Below are positions 20,498 to 31,602 of a stretch of DNA of 37,560 nt, in pieces (position 1 is the stretch's first letter; each line of letters opens with the position of its first letter). The stretch is from Fonticula alba (Eukaryota > Opisthokonta > Rotosphaerida > Fonticulaceae): the NCBI RefSeq assembly GCF_000388065.1, contig NW_009242974.1, positions 2,664,404 through 2,701,963 on the forward strand, given 5' to 3'. A program made the translations under genes and the position numbers. The notes below the pieces were generated by a model. It saw only the letters and a list, made by a program, of their open reading frames with translations. It searched no databases and was not told the origin of the DNA.

Positions 20498-22497
20498 TCA
20501 CCTCGGGCCGGCCTCTTGGCAGCACCGATCACACCCACAATTGAAGAAGTACCCCTCCCGCAATTGGTGTCGCCGGGTTGACACCGGTCGATTGGTCGGC
20601 ACATAGGAGATGGTTACCTCCTCACCTGCGTAGACCCGAGCAAGAGCGGGAGGATGAAGAGGAGGAAGGGAGAGACAAAGAGAGGGACATGATTCCAGGG
20701 ACGGCAATTAGAGCTTCTTCGCGGTGTGCAAGTGTTTCCCGCCCCGTGATGGCCGGCCGCAGACGCATCCGCCCCCCCTCCCCCCCCCCCCCCCCATCAC
20801 CAGCCAGTTTCGCCTTGCGGCGCGCACCTACGGCGATCGGCCGCACTGCACGGAACACCATGACTGGGCAGACGGCCGAATCGCCTTCTCCGGCCGCGGG
20901 GTCCTGTCCCGGCGGCTGGAGCCATGTCCAATGGAACTCGGCGTTCGGATTGCACGAGTGATTAAAGTAGCTGGCCTCCGGGATGATAGCCCGGCCGAAG
21001 GGTTGGGTCTCGACCACACCACGGCCGTACTTGGCGGAGGATGGCTTCTTTTGGGGCTTCCCCATGGACCCCCTCGTGGGCTGGGGCTTCGGAGTTTCCG
21101 GACTCATCGAGCTGCTCGGGGGCTCCGGAAGCCACGGACTGTGGAACAGCCCAAACACATTGGACTCAAGTCGCGACAAAAGAGTCAACAGGGGATCATG
21201 CTGCCGAGGGGAAGCCGAACACGCAGGGACGGCCACGGGGGGAGAGTGCTCCGGGATCGGGGGCGAATGGTCGTTGGTGATGTTGGCGCTTTTCTTCCCA
21301 CCCCGATGGGCCTTCCTGGGGTGGGGATTTTTGCGAACCGGCGACCGGCACTCGCTGGACCCCGAAGACAGGCAAGTTTCCCGACGGAGAATGCCCAGAT
21401 CAATGCCACTTTCCCGAAAAACAGCATGGAGGCGCTTGAGATCGGAGCTGCGAGGGGTTCACACGGATGGTCAATCGGCCTGCCAGTCTCATGCCACATG
21501 TAAAGCATGGCCCCCCCCCCCCCCCCATCTAAGGACGAACCTCCAATCATTCACCTCGGCTGCCTCCATGTCATTGGCATGGGACTGAAGGCCCTGAACA
21601 TCATCGAAGCAGGGCAGCACCAAGGACAGGCAGCGGGTGTCCTCGACAAGTCGGATGCCACGAAGGCGCTCTTCGAGCTGCCCAGCCGATCCGAGTCGAG
21701 AGTAGCGACTACACGGGCCGGAGTTGCCCAAGCGGACGAGATCAAAAATCAGCCGCATAACCACAGCCACGGAGGGGGACTTGATGCGAGAGGAGAGGGT
21801 CCGATGCGCGCGACAGGCCATCTCATCATGGACCAGCCCCTCGGTAAAGGCGCGTTGGCAAAGGATCGAACAGAAGTAGTACTGATCGCAGCCGCGACAG
21901 CTGAAAGGAAGAGTTCGTGCCGGGCCGGCCGGGGGCATGGGAGGCTGGACTCCAGGCGGTGACATTTCTGAAGCTGCGGCTGATGCAGCCATGACCCCAA
22001 GGATGGCCTCAGCAACCTCGTACCGACATGCCGATGGAGGGGGGAGATCGCCGGCCCACATGGTACACCAAGCACACACACTTTCGAAGACATGTTAGCA
22101 GGTTTGCTTCAAAGCGGAGCAATATGCCAGGGAGCACCGGGAGGAGTGGTTGAGGGAAAGAAGAATGTAGAATCTCCCTGTGTGCGTGTGTGGTGGTGGT
22201 GGTGGTGGTAGGGAGGGGGGGGGAAGGGGAGCAGAGGAGTGTCATTGAACTATACCGCTTGCGCTGGGAGTCCTCCACGGCCAGAGCGTAGGGCAGGGCA
22301 ATGAGAACCGCGCCGCCAGCGGGAATGGGTTCGGTGGCCACGACGAAACGCCCCCGAGTGAGGGCGAGCTCTCGATCGGCTGCTGGCGTCTCGGTGCCCG
22401 GGTCGGCAATGACCGCCGGATTGACGCCCGACACTCGACAGGGGAAGCCGGCTCCGAAGGCCAGCGGGAGCACGGGTTGACGGTGCTGGGTGGCCAT
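20498..22497 (-). CDS. SET and MYND domain protein (SMYD/Set5-like lysine methyltransferase)
   Basis: SMYD-family proteins use S-adenosylmethionine to methylate lysines on histones or other proteins. Four exons (22497-22256, 22080-21541, 21447-20828, 20625-20498) join in frame to 509 residues. The N-terminal SET part is visible as RGRFVVATEPIPAG. It is split by a MYND-type zinc finger: VCAWC at about 81-86, then CRGCDQYYFCSILCQ and a later HDEMAC. The SET core has YFNHSCNPNAEF at about 420-431 and ends in VGEEVTISYV. The post-SET cysteines are in CGCDRCC near the C-terminus. A low-complexity segment of about 100 residues (about 290-395, Pro/Ser/Lys-rich) is inserted before the NHSCNPN motif. 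The protein ends right after the post-SET motif, so the C-terminal TPR region of SMYD1-4 is absent, as in Set5/SMYD5-like forms. One acceptor is GAAAG; the branch-like CTAAC lies 16 bases before it. Confidence 0.85.

Positions 22498-22499
<2 letters not shown>

Positions 22500-22540
<41 letters not shown>
22500..22540. repeat. (GT)n microsatellite just upstream of the SET/MYND start codon
   Basis: About 20 GT units lie three bases upstream of the ATG at 22497. On the minus strand this is a CA tract in the 5' leader, so its length would directly alter the leader of the mRNA. Confidence 0.95.
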
Positions 22541-22542
<2 letters not shown>

Positions 22543-23696
22543 GCGAGAAAAGTGGGAGGAGGGCGGAAGGGAGGGGCCGAGGGAGGAGGCTCCATAGGTC
22601 CTCCAGTGCTTAGCATTCCCGTTTTCTCTTTTGTCCTTTTCCTCGTTTCTTAACCAACGGGCAGGGGCCGCATGCGTGTGTATGTATGTGTGGTCGGGAG
22701 GGGGGATCGGCGGTCCGCCCTGGCTGACTCCCGCTCCAACCGAATGCCGAGGCCAGGCGGCCAGTTCGGGGTCCCCTACTCGGGCAGGGATTTCCATCCT
22801 GCGAGGGGCCCCGACGGCGGAGCTCCAGCGTGGGGGCATCGTGGATCCATGTCGGGGCGTGTTCGGGCTCGGCGCTCGATCGAGGCCGCATGTCCGTCTT
22901 TCACGTGCCAGCATGGATCACGATGGTCCCCGGGTGTCTCCGAGCGGCGTCCCGGCAGGAGGTCCCAACGATTTGTCTGTGCAATCTGCTGTCTTTCGCT
23001 CGTCGAGCGGCGCCAGCATCCTGCTGGTACAGATACATTGGCAGATGGCGGCCGCTCGGTGGGCCCCGCTCAGGTCGCCCTCCCTACTGCGGAGCTGCTG
23101 GACAGGCAAGGGGCGGCCGCAGGTGAATCTGCCTGGGAACGGAGGTCTGCCCGGAGAGAGGGGGGGGGGGGGGGGCGCTTCCCCGGGGGGCGCTCGAGAT
23201 GCAGGGAGGGGCTGTGATGACGCCAAGAGCCGGGATCAAGATGTTCGACGCTGACCGGGGTCGAAGACCGGTGGGAGTGTGACCCCCCTCCCCGCTCCTG
23301 GCCCCCCTTCTGCCTTCCTTGAAGGCATGCGCCCATCCGTGGGAAGCCAACCACGGGCATCGGCGGGATAGAGGCTAACTCCCCCCCACCCCGAGCGGTC
23401 CCTCCCTTCCGCCCCCTCTCCGGGTTCCTCTCTCGCTCATGGACTGGGTGTGTTTTTTTCCTCGGTCAAGTGGGGAGCCTGAGGTGAGCTTGTCTCGGTC
23501 TGCCTGTTTGAGCCCCTTCAAGTGGCCTCGGATAGAGGTATTCGCTGGCCCCAATCCAAACCCCCTTCCCCTCTCCTCCCACTCTTGCCTTTCTGCCTGT
23601 GATCACTCTGCCCCACCCGCCCCCCTTCGCAGCCAAATATCCGTTCCTTTTTTTCTTCCGCCCCGCGTCCCCCTTCGCCCCCCGTGTGCGCCCGAC
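22541..23696. other. Divergent promoter region
   Basis: This lies between the start codons of the minus-strand SET/MYND gene and the plus-strand secretory-pathway gene. No exon is supported. A G-run occupies 23160-23175. The last 200 bases before 23697 are very pyrimidine-rich, as are the leaders of other plus-strand genes here. Confidence 0.45.
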
Positions 23697-23904
23697 ATGA
23701 TACCCCGGATCGCGGCTCCCCCAAGATGTGTCCGGCGGTCGCAGCCGGCACCAATGTTCCGGCCCCTGTCGGCACTGGCGTTACTCGCACTGCTGGCGTG
23801 TGCCCTCCTCCTGTCAGTTGGTGGTGAGCCGGCTGCAGCCCAGGCCCACGATGAATCCCCTATCCGGCCGCCTCGGTCAAGTACGTCACATGTTGATGTC
23901 CCTC

Positions 23905-23935
<31 letters not shown>

Positions 23936-26900
23936 GCCTTTGTCTCTGCCTCCCCGCCTTCCCACACGCTCTGCATCTCCCTCCTCCTCTCCACCTCTCC
24001 CCACTCCCCACACAATTCTAATGTCCCCCCCCCCCCTCGGCGTCAGTTCCCTATTCGGATGTTTACCCCACGCAATACGTGTCTACCTGCATGCGTCGCC
24101 CGGAAGTGCAAACACGAGTGCATTACTTCCCCGGGCAACGGGATGCAGTGCTTCCTTTCTCCGAGACGGATTCCGTATCCTTCCGCGCAGGGCGGTTCGT
24201 CATTTCCCCGGCCTTTCGGCTGCCACCCTGTCTTTGCAAATGTCCCCCAATAGTACTCTCCCCTTTGCGTGCTACTCACTGCCCTGTCTGGCCGGCTCCT
24301 TCCCCCTCCCCCCCCCCCCCCCCACCCCCCAACGACCAAATGTCCGGTTCCCTTCCGCCAGTAAGTGGCCTGGTGTCCTTGGAATTGAGTCGACTCAATG
24401 CTCGGACCTCCACCAGCGCATCGTCAACCCCCGGGGATTCCAATGATCCGGATGACCGGGGCCTGAACTATGGCCCAGGGGTGTTTGCCTCGCCGGTAGA
24501 CCGGCGCGTATGGCGCGTGGATGCCCATCGGCACCCGTTGTCAACACGAACCGTGGTTGGGCATCTGGACTCATTGCTCCAGGTGGCCCAGGCACAGGAG
24601 GAGGCTCTTTTGACCACGGCAGCCGACGCTTCGGATCCCGCTGCAGCCCTAGAAGCCCGTGTGGATGGCACCGTCGTGTCGGTCCTGAGGCTGCACCCTC
24701 ACACGCTGCACCGGCTCCTGTCTTCGGGATCGGCTTGGCGATCAAGCATCTGGGGGGTCAGTGCTCGGGCGCACGGCGGAGCCGGGGCTGGTGGTGGTGC
24801 CTCTTTCTACACGGCGACCGATGTATCGGAGGCATCCATGCGCAATCTCTTCCGGGCCATGGTGGCCCGAGCGAAGCTGATCCACGAAACGGCTCGGCGG
24901 AACTTGGCATCCATTTTCTCCTCCTTCTTCTGGCCGGTCGCCTACATGCTGTCCTTCCTGTCGCGGTCCTCGACTCCGGTGGACTTGAACCCGGTGCTAC
25001 CGCCGATTGCCCCGCTGGTTGAGCGGTCCCTTCGCGCACGTGCCAATGCCCTGTCGGTGGATGTGTCCTTCTTCGTGGTGGCCGAGCGGTACCGTCTGGA
25101 TGCGGCCAGCGATCGAGTCACCGAGGATAGCACCTTCGTTCGCCGGGGGATCCTCGGTCGGCGGTTGTTTGTGCATGCGCGTGTGGCTGCCCTTGATACA
25201 GCCGATGGTGCGACGCCTGGTGGCCATCCTCCCGATGCATAACTTCCCCATCACGCTCCTCCGCCTATTTCCGGTGCCTTTTCCTTCCCCTCCTCCTTCA
25301 CTCACCCCCTCCCTTCCCTTCCCCTTTTATCGATCTATCTATCTCTCTCTCTCTCTTTCTCTCCACCCCGCCCCCCGATATGCAAATATCCATGCACATG
25401 CTCACCCTCTTCAAAGTCCACTTTGACCCGGAGGACATGACTCAGAAGTTCATTTTGGCGATCAGCTCGCCGGCCGGGTCGGCCGATGCACAGGCCTTCA
25501 TCGATGCCTACCCTGGGGCCGTTCTAACGGCCGACATCTTCCACGTGGACGGAGAGCCGGTGGACTTCGTGGCGTACCCCTATGCCCCGGGGGAGGTGCC
25601 GGTCTGTCATGCTTGTGGCCTGGACGAGACCCTGGCCGGGGATGCGTGGTCGACGCTGCTCGGGCCGGAGGCCCTGCGTATGCAGCGTGCCCGGCTCCGA
25701 GCTGCCAAGCATCTGCGTTCCCGGGCACCGGTGCCAGTGCCGGAGGATGGGTGGGTTCTCGGGGCCGCGCAACGCATGCCCGCCTCCGGGGCGGATGCCT
25801 TTTATGCCCGGTGGGATGACCTCATCGCCGGAGGAGCCGAGCCCGCCCGGCTGGTGGAGCGCCTGACAGCGGTTCATACGGCTCGACTTGCTGGTCGCGG
25901 GGGGCTCGAAGTCCTGCGCCAGCCTGGGTCCAGTCGGCCACAAACTCGCCATCTGCTGGACTTGCCAACTGGCGATGCCGGCCTTCCGGGCATGGTGTCC
26001 CCCTGCCCCGGGGGCACTGCCGATATGTGCCTCGGTGCCGGGCCCTCTGAGGAGGGCCCCGATGCCGAGCGCATGGCCGGGCACTTCCTCGACCAATTGC
26101 AGTCCTTCCGTGACACGGCCGAACGCCTGTCCAATGAGGTGGATCGTCCGACCCCTCGGTCGTCCGGGCGCCCGGCGGTCATGCAGGGCTCCTCGGCGGC
26201 CACTGGCGACTCGACGGCAAGGGTGTCCCCTCGACCGGGAGATGCTGCTGCCCAAGAGGCGGCGGAGGAGGAGGACGACGACGATGTCGATGTTCAGATG
26301 GACATTGATGGCCATGTGTCGCATCCTGAGACGGCCGAGCTTGAGGCCTCCCTTTCCCTGCTGGAGCTGCTGGAGTCCTTCCGGGAGCTGCGCGAGGAGG
26401 CGGCTCGGCTAAGCCACACTCGACTATATGGCGGTGCTCCGGCCTCCGGGGCTCGGGCGGCGGCGGCGGCGGCGGCAGCCGCGGCGGCGGCTACTGCAAC
26501 AGCAGCGACATCGGCGACGGGTGCCACGACGGCCACAAACTCCTCGACAAGCCCATTGCCCGGGGCTGGAGGCTCCTCGAGCTCGGGCCCCCGGCCAGCT
26601 GCCTCGCATGGGACAACGCCTCTTCGTCGCGCAGCCGACATTGTTGTGGATATCAGCTCGGCGCGGTCGTTCGTCTACTCGCTGAGGGCATGGGCTGCCG
26701 CGGCTCCGGTTGCCTCGCTGCAAATGGTGGCCGTGCAGGTTGATGAGTGCTTCCCGGCGGACTCGCCGCTCTTCGCGGCGGCTGGACTGGCAGCAGCGGC
26801 CCAAGCCTCCGTGGCCGCCGAGGCGACCGCCAATGGCACCCATCCCTCCTCTCCCCTCGAGCGAGGTAGTGACCCGGCCACGATGGCGGAATTTTCGCGC

Positions 26901-27267
26901 CTGGCCGCCGAACACGCGGCGGCCATTGCTCTGGCTGACAATCGGCCCTACTGCCGGGCACTATCCCTGACGCCGACGCACTGCAGCTTGACCCAGCTGC
27001 CGGAGGTTCCGGTGCTGGTGCTGCTGGTGCAGCTGTTCTACCTGATTTTGGTGCTCTTCTCGATTGGAGCTGTGGTGATGGCCGTGCTGCTGGCGTCCAT
27101 GGGTGTGGCATACATCGGTCATCTGCTTACATCGCTCATGGCACCGGCCTACACGGGGCTCTTCCCGGTGGGCTACCCCACGGTGCCGGGCTGGCCGCGG
27201 TGGCTTGTCGTTCGACGGGTGTTTGTTGGCATTCCCCTGGCTTTCGTCAGCTTTTCACGTTCCGGGA

Positions 27268-27300
<33 letters not shown>

Positions 27301-27395
27301 ACCGCGGGCAGGCTGGCGAATCACCGGCTGCCGCGGCTCCGGTTGCCGCCGATGCCGGTCCGGACGAAGTGACTACTGCTGCGGCAGCCGAGTAG
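23697..27395 (+). CDS. Unrecognised 1,076-aa secretory-pathway membrane protein
   Basis: Exons 23697-23880, 24047-24268, 24362-25207 and 25417-27395 join in frame to 1,076 residues. Donors are GTACGT, GTGCTA and GTGCGA; the last acceptor is CAAAG. A signal peptide is clear: basic residues, then LSALALLALLACALLLS, then Ala-rich residues near 45-50. The expected lumenal part includes a Cys cluster (LPPCLCKC, about 127-134), a hydrophobic segment around 316-340, and FDPEDMTQKFILAISSPAG near 418. The centre is acidic (EEEDDDDVDVQMDID, about 705-720), then comes a poly-Ala/Thr run. Near the C-terminus are a strong membrane segment (LVLLVQLFYLILVLFSIGAV, from about 948), a second weaker one near 1014-1030, and a (GA)n repeat. 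No known family was recognised. The start could also be the Met at 23754. The third intron is supported by phase only, and the weak second donor is the least certain join. Confidence 0.6.
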
Positions 27396-27421
27396 ATGGG
27401 CCACTTTTCTTCTGCCTTTCC

Positions 27422-27452
<31 letters not shown>

Positions 27453-27525
27453 CCTCCCCCTGCCTCTCTCCTTCCAATACATCATACATTTTACACCAGT
27501 CTCTCCCGTTCGCTTGAGGGGGTCA

Positions 27526-27590
<65 letters not shown>

Positions 27591-27655
27591 ATCCCTTTTC
27601 TCTTTCCTGGCGGCCGCGATCGTTCTACCTGGCTGGGGCGGACAACACCATCCAG
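27396..27655. other. 3' region of the 1,076-aa gene with CT and CA microsatellites
   Basis: A CT tract lies at about 27424-27452 and a long CA tract at 27528-27580. The last 45 bases before 27656 end in CCATCCAG followed by GTAAGT, a consensus donor. They are best read as the first, non-coding exon of the POP1 gene. They also translate to RSFYLAGADNTIQ, but the frame stops at once after the only plausible acceptor. Confidence 0.5.
27528..27580. repeat. (CA)n microsatellite
   Basis: About 26 uninterrupted CA units lie between the 1,076-aa gene and POP1, on the coding strand of both flanking genes. Confidence 0.95.
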
Positions 27656-27893
27656 GTAAGTCTACCATCGGACGGACAATGCTGCCAGGTGCCAACGAAT
27701 GCCCCCTTGCCCGCGAGGGACAGCCTGCTCGATCCGCCAGGATGATCGCACCGCCCGGGGGGGGGGGGCAAACTTTCCGCGGGCCAAAAGCTGGGTGACA
27801 CATCCCACATACCATTGGCGTGTTTAGTTCACGCCTCCCCTCCCTTTTGCCCTACCACCCGCCCTCTGCCCCCTCCATCTGTGTCCCCTCCAG
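27656..27893 (+). other. Probable 5' UTR intron of POP1
   Basis: A GTAAGT donor at 27656 pairs plausibly with a pyrimidine-rich acceptor ending in CCCCTCCAG at 27893, 61 bases before the POP1 ATG. Nothing coding is seen inside; a G-run lies at about 27761-27772. The intron is inferred from its splice sites alone. Confidence 0.4.
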
Positions 27894-27954
27894 CCCTTGG
27901 TCGTCGGATCTCCCCCTTGCGCCTGAGCCATCCACCGAAAGCACGCGTGATCCC

Positions 27955-30900
27955 ATGTCCGGCGACGGCAAGCAGTTCGACGCCGGCGATGTGCGGGCCA
28001 TCCATGCGACCAAGTTCATTCAGGCCCGCGCGACCGAGTCCGCCTGGTTCATCAATCGCCTGAATGCCCGGTGTGTTGCCTCAACATCCTGCTCCGCGCC
28101 CCGCATGCACACATACAGGGAATTTCCGCCCACACATATCCATGCATCTCTCCCTCCCTGCTCGTGCTCTTTTTTCTTCTCCCTCTCACCCTCTCCCTTG
28201 GCCATGTTGAATGTTGGCCACCCTCCCCCGGGCGGCCCAGTGCCAACACCATGCGCACCTTTCAATCGGTCCCTCGGCATATGCGCCGGCGGATGGCTTC
28301 CTACAATCCAAACCGACTGCCGCGGCGTCTGCGCATGGCGGCCGCGCTGGAGAATGAGCGCCATTTGAAATCCGGCAGCGCGCCGCCCCAGCACGGAGTC
28401 GGCATGGCCAGCCGGCGCAAGCGCCGGCGTCCCACGCGTCTCGTATCCACGGAGTTTGCCCGACGCCAAGCGCGCACTGGACGCCAATGGCTTGAGACAC
28501 ATGTGTGGCATGCCAAACGCTTCCACCTGCATGATGCTTGGGGATGGCGCCTGCCGTTGCGGGCCACCGACAAGGGCCTGCGCTTTGTGTGGCGGTCCTT
28601 CCGCTCGGCGGCCCTGATTCACGATGCCTCGTATCAGGCCCAGGTGGAGGTGCTGGCGCGACCGGGCAGGACCGGTGCCGATGTTGCACACGTGGAGGCC
28701 CTTTTGCGTCGTGCCTTCACACTGGTACAGCACCCCGCGGTGAAGGGCAACTTGGCGTCGGGTCGGGCCCTGACGAGTGGCCGCGTCACCGAGGGCCTGC
28801 TCTTTGCCCCTGGCACCGCTCCGTTTGTGCTGCTCGGCCCTGTGCGGATCCTTTGGCGCCCAGCAGACGATGCGGAGCCCGGTCGGCGTGCATGGCTCTG
28901 GTGCCACCCCTCCATCGGGACTGCCGTGGCTCAGGCTCTCACTCGGGCCGGGCAGCAGGCGCTGGCTGAAGCCGAGTTTTCCGGCCTGGCTTTCAGTGCT
29001 CGGTTGCTGGCCGATCCGACTGTGATTGACTTGGCCCCCGATGCGTCTGCTGACAACTCGGAGAGTTTGTCACCCAATCACGAACGGACTGGTCTCCTGC
29101 GGGTGTATGGCCCACGCGGGCATGCTGCCCTGGCCCAGGTGTTGCGCGTGTGCGAGGAAGCCACGTCGGCCCCGGCGGCCGCGCTCTGGCGGCAGCTTGC
29201 CCAGTTGCCTTCGGTCAGGGGCCTGGTTCCGCCGGGGCTGGTCATTGCTTTGGGTATTCGTGATCCGCGATTGGAGGCAACTGCCAGCCTGCGTCAGGGA
29301 CGGCGCTCGGACCCAATCGCCGATTCGGTTGTCTCCTTGCAGAATGCCACGGCATTGCAGGCTGCTCTGGTGCGCATTGGGGCACCTTCTGTCCTTCCTC
29401 CCCACCCATCTTCCCGGATTGCTCCCCTTGCCTTTCCCCCTGCTCGAACTAACTCAAAAGCCCAGTCCACCCCTTCGGCCGAATTGGCCCGATCAAATCT
29501 GTGGGATGAGGGCACGCGGGTTCGCCTCTCGAGTGGCCGGCTGCCGGAGCGCACGGTGCAGCAGATGCGCGGCGGGTGTTTCGGCTCTGCCGTGCCCGCC
29601 GGGCACCCGGACGAGCCGTCGCCAATCCCCGTGTTCCTCGTGTCTCGAGTGGTCGGAAGTGGATCAACCGGCTCTGCCCCTTGTGTTCCGGGTGCCGGGA
29701 CCGGGGTGGCTGATGATGGCTGGGATGTGATCTTCCCGTGGGGGTATGCTCGAGATCTTCTTCGGGCGCTGGTTTTCGCCGGGGCCCGAGCCATTGGTGC
29801 GTGTGCTGTGGCTGGCTGTCGGCCGGGGGTCGGGCACTTCCCCCGCGCGACAAGGATGCGCCCATGCTGCATTATTTCTGACCCTCCCTGTCCAAGCAGG
29901 TACCCTCGATCTGGAGAGCCACTTCTTTGAGGAGGGCTACGCCAGCTTCCCGCGCGACGATGTGGACGCCCTGAGTTTCGATTCCTTTGATGACTTCCAT
30001 GCGGAGGTGGCGCACGATCGCTATACCCTGCGTCCTGCTGCCAAGCGCCCGGCATTCGCCAACCTGGGCCTTCGATCCCAGGAGGTGGTCTACCCGCGCG
30101 ACTTGGCTGGATTGCTCACAGGCCAGCAGGCGTGTCTTGGCTCTGAGCCGGAGGATGCCGAGGGGCCCCAAGCGTGGCCTTTTGCCTTGCCGGTGTGCCG
30201 AATGGCCGGCGACCGGCTGGGGCTTTTCCTCCTGCGCTCGGCCGCCGAGCGTCAGGCCGTCAGTCGAGCGGTCAAGCGCGTCAGGTCCGAAAGTGCCATG
30301 GTCTCGAATCAGGCAACTCGCTTGGGCACGTCACTCGCCATCCTGCCTGGGGTTCTGCAGGAGGAGGTGGCCCGGGCAGTTGGTCGACCTGGGCTCCATG
30401 GTAGTCCGATGATTTCTTGCTGGTTCACCATGGTATGTGTACATCTTCCCCTGTGTTCCCCGCTGCCGCTTGCCCTGGCCGCGTGCGCCAGCCTCCTGAC
30501 TCTGGTGCCTCTCTCTCTCTCTCGCTCTCTCTCTCGCTCTCTCTCTCTCTCGCTCTCGCTCTCGCTCTCGGTCTCTCCCCCCACCCCCTGTGCAGCACTC
30601 TCGCGGGTCGCCCGAGCGTGGGGCCGAGATTTTGCTTTTGCCCGCCCCTCTGCGTGATGCCCTGAATGCCATGGGTGCAGTGGCTGGGGCACCCGTTGAG
30701 CGTCGCCACTTGCGTGTGGCCGTGCGCCTGCTGCCGGCTCCCTTCGCCGATGGCGGGAACAATCCGGACTTGCCATGCCGCTTGCCGGTCCTCGGCTATG
30801 CCACCACGGCCGGCTACTCCTACTCAGCCGGCCGCGGGCGAGGAGTGGCTTTGGTATCAGCCTTGGCGGCTGCATCGGCTGTCTGCCTCTCGGAGCAGTC

Positions 30901-31012
30901 TGGCGCCGGGCCGCTGGCTGTGGATGTGCTCCTGCGTCTGCCCTCTTCGCAGTACTACCACCGCGCTACGCTGCATCTGGATGCGCTTTCGGCCCCGGCC
31001 CCGGCGCATTGA
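27955..31012 (+). CDS. POP1: Ribonuclease P/MRP protein subunit POP1
   Basis: POP1 is the largest protein subunit of nuclear RNase P (tRNA 5' maturation) and RNase MRP (rRNA processing), where it stabilises the catalytic RNA. Exons 27955-28070, 28241-29796, 29900-30432 and 30596-31012 join in frame to 873 residues, almost the same as yeast Pop1 (875). The N-terminal POP1 domain is clear: FIQARATESAWFINRLNAR, then RTFQSVPRHMRRRMASYNP, RLPRRLR, a basic block and WHAKRFHL. The POPLD domain has WDVIFPWGYARDLLRALVF at about 535-555, followed by FPRDD and AAKRPAFANLG (family PxxKRxNYxKLG). The C-terminal domain has GYATTAGYSYSAGRGRG (family GFVTTGxFSxxRGxG). Introns are 170, 103 and 163 bases; the third contains a CT/CG repeat. 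The two tRNA genes directly downstream are potential substrates but the adjacency may be chance. Confidence 0.93.
30509..30570. repeat. (CT)n/(CTCTCG)n repeat in intron 3 of POP1
   Basis: This CT-rich tract with regular G interruptions lies between the donor at 30433 and the acceptor at 30595. It provides much of the intron's pyrimidine content. Confidence 0.9.
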
Positions 31013-31403
31013 GTTCCTTGCTCCGGATCAATGGCTACGGCCTCCTCTTTTTGTTTGATCTCTCTCTCTCTCTCTCCCCTTCGAGTCGACGGCACCCTCC
31101 GCATGATGCGCATGCCGATCAGCGGACGGGCCGGTTATGGCTCCATCCAGCACCAATAGAATCATGTCCATGAGCTCTTCCCTGTGTCTGGGACACCATG
31201 CTTGAGATGGCTTGACTGGCATGAGGATGTGCTTTCGGTCGGGTGGGGGCCCAAAGGTCAAGAGCAAGGCCCCAAAAGCCAGGGGGGCACGAAAGCCGGA
31301 AGGACTCTTGCACCGGAGCTGCGCATCCAGACAGCCGGGGTCCCTTTTGTCCGGTCGCTCGAACGGGGGTGAATTTCTAGCGAATGTGCTACCTGACTCC
31401 CAT
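31013..31403. other. 3' flank of POP1 and upstream flank of tRNA-Arg
   Basis: A short CT tract lies at about 31060-31078. An open plus-strand stretch just after it is exon-like, but it could not be tied to POP1, whose frame ends naturally at 31012. No gene is called. Confidence 0.4.
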
Positions 31404-31477
31404 GGCCGCGTAGCTCAATTGGATAGAGCACCTGACTACGGATCAGGAGGTTGTGTGTTCGAGCCGCATCGTGGTCA
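31404..31477 (+). tRNA. tRNA-Arg (anticodon ACG)
   Basis: A full cloverleaf can be drawn. The acceptor stem GGCCGCG pairs with CGTGGTC (with G-T wobbles), followed by discriminator A. The D arm is GCTC...GAGC. The anticodon stem CCTGA/TCAGG encloses loop CTACGGA with anticodon ACG, and the T loop is TTCGAGC. ACG is read as ICG after deamination and decodes CGU, CGC and CGA. There is no intron and the CCA end is not encoded, as expected for a eukaryotic nuclear tRNA. The A box (TAGCTCAATTGG) and B box (GTTCGAGCC) are the internal Pol III promoter. Confidence 0.95.
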
Positions 31478-31483
31478 AATTAC

Positions 31484-31489
31484 TTTTTT
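31484..31489 (+). terminator. Pol III terminator of tRNA-Arg
   Basis: A run of six T begins seven bases after the tRNA 3' end, a standard RNA polymerase III stop. Confidence 0.85.
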
Positions 31490-31522
31490 CTGCCCTTTGT
31501 CCAAAAGCGAAGTGCAGGAAGC

Positions 31523-31526
31523 AAAA
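31523..31526 (-). terminator. Pol III terminator of tRNA-Glu
   Basis: TTTT on the minus strand lies three bases after the tRNA-Glu discriminator base. It is a minimal but typical Pol III stop. Confidence 0.65.
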
Positions 31527-31529
31527 TAT

Positions 31530-31602
31530 TTCCCATACCGGGACTCGAACCCGGGTCTCGTGGGTGAGAGCCACGTATCCTAACCACCTAGACTATATGG
31601 GA
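31530..31602 (-). tRNA. tRNA-Glu (anticodon CTC)
   Basis: On the minus strand the acceptor stem TCCCATA pairs with TATGGGA, with discriminator A. The D region is TAGTCTAGGTGGTTAGGAT. The anticodon stem and loop contain GGCTCTCACCC with anticodon CTC (decodes GAG). The T arm is CCCGGGTTCGAGTCCCGG. There is no intron and no encoded CCA. It converges on the tRNA-Arg gene, with 52 bases between the two mature ends. Confidence 0.95.

Noticed and set aside
27655-27675. Minus-strand ACTTACCTGG resembling the 5' end of U1 snRNA
   Set aside because: It is simply the complement of a consensus splice donor; no other U1 segment or stem-loop follows.
31075-31160. Exon-like plus-strand segment (GTLRMMRMPISGRAGYGSIQ, then stop) after a CT tract
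   Set aside because: POP1 already ends with its family-typical C-terminal domain at 31012. No upstream donor in phase was found, and no family is recognised.
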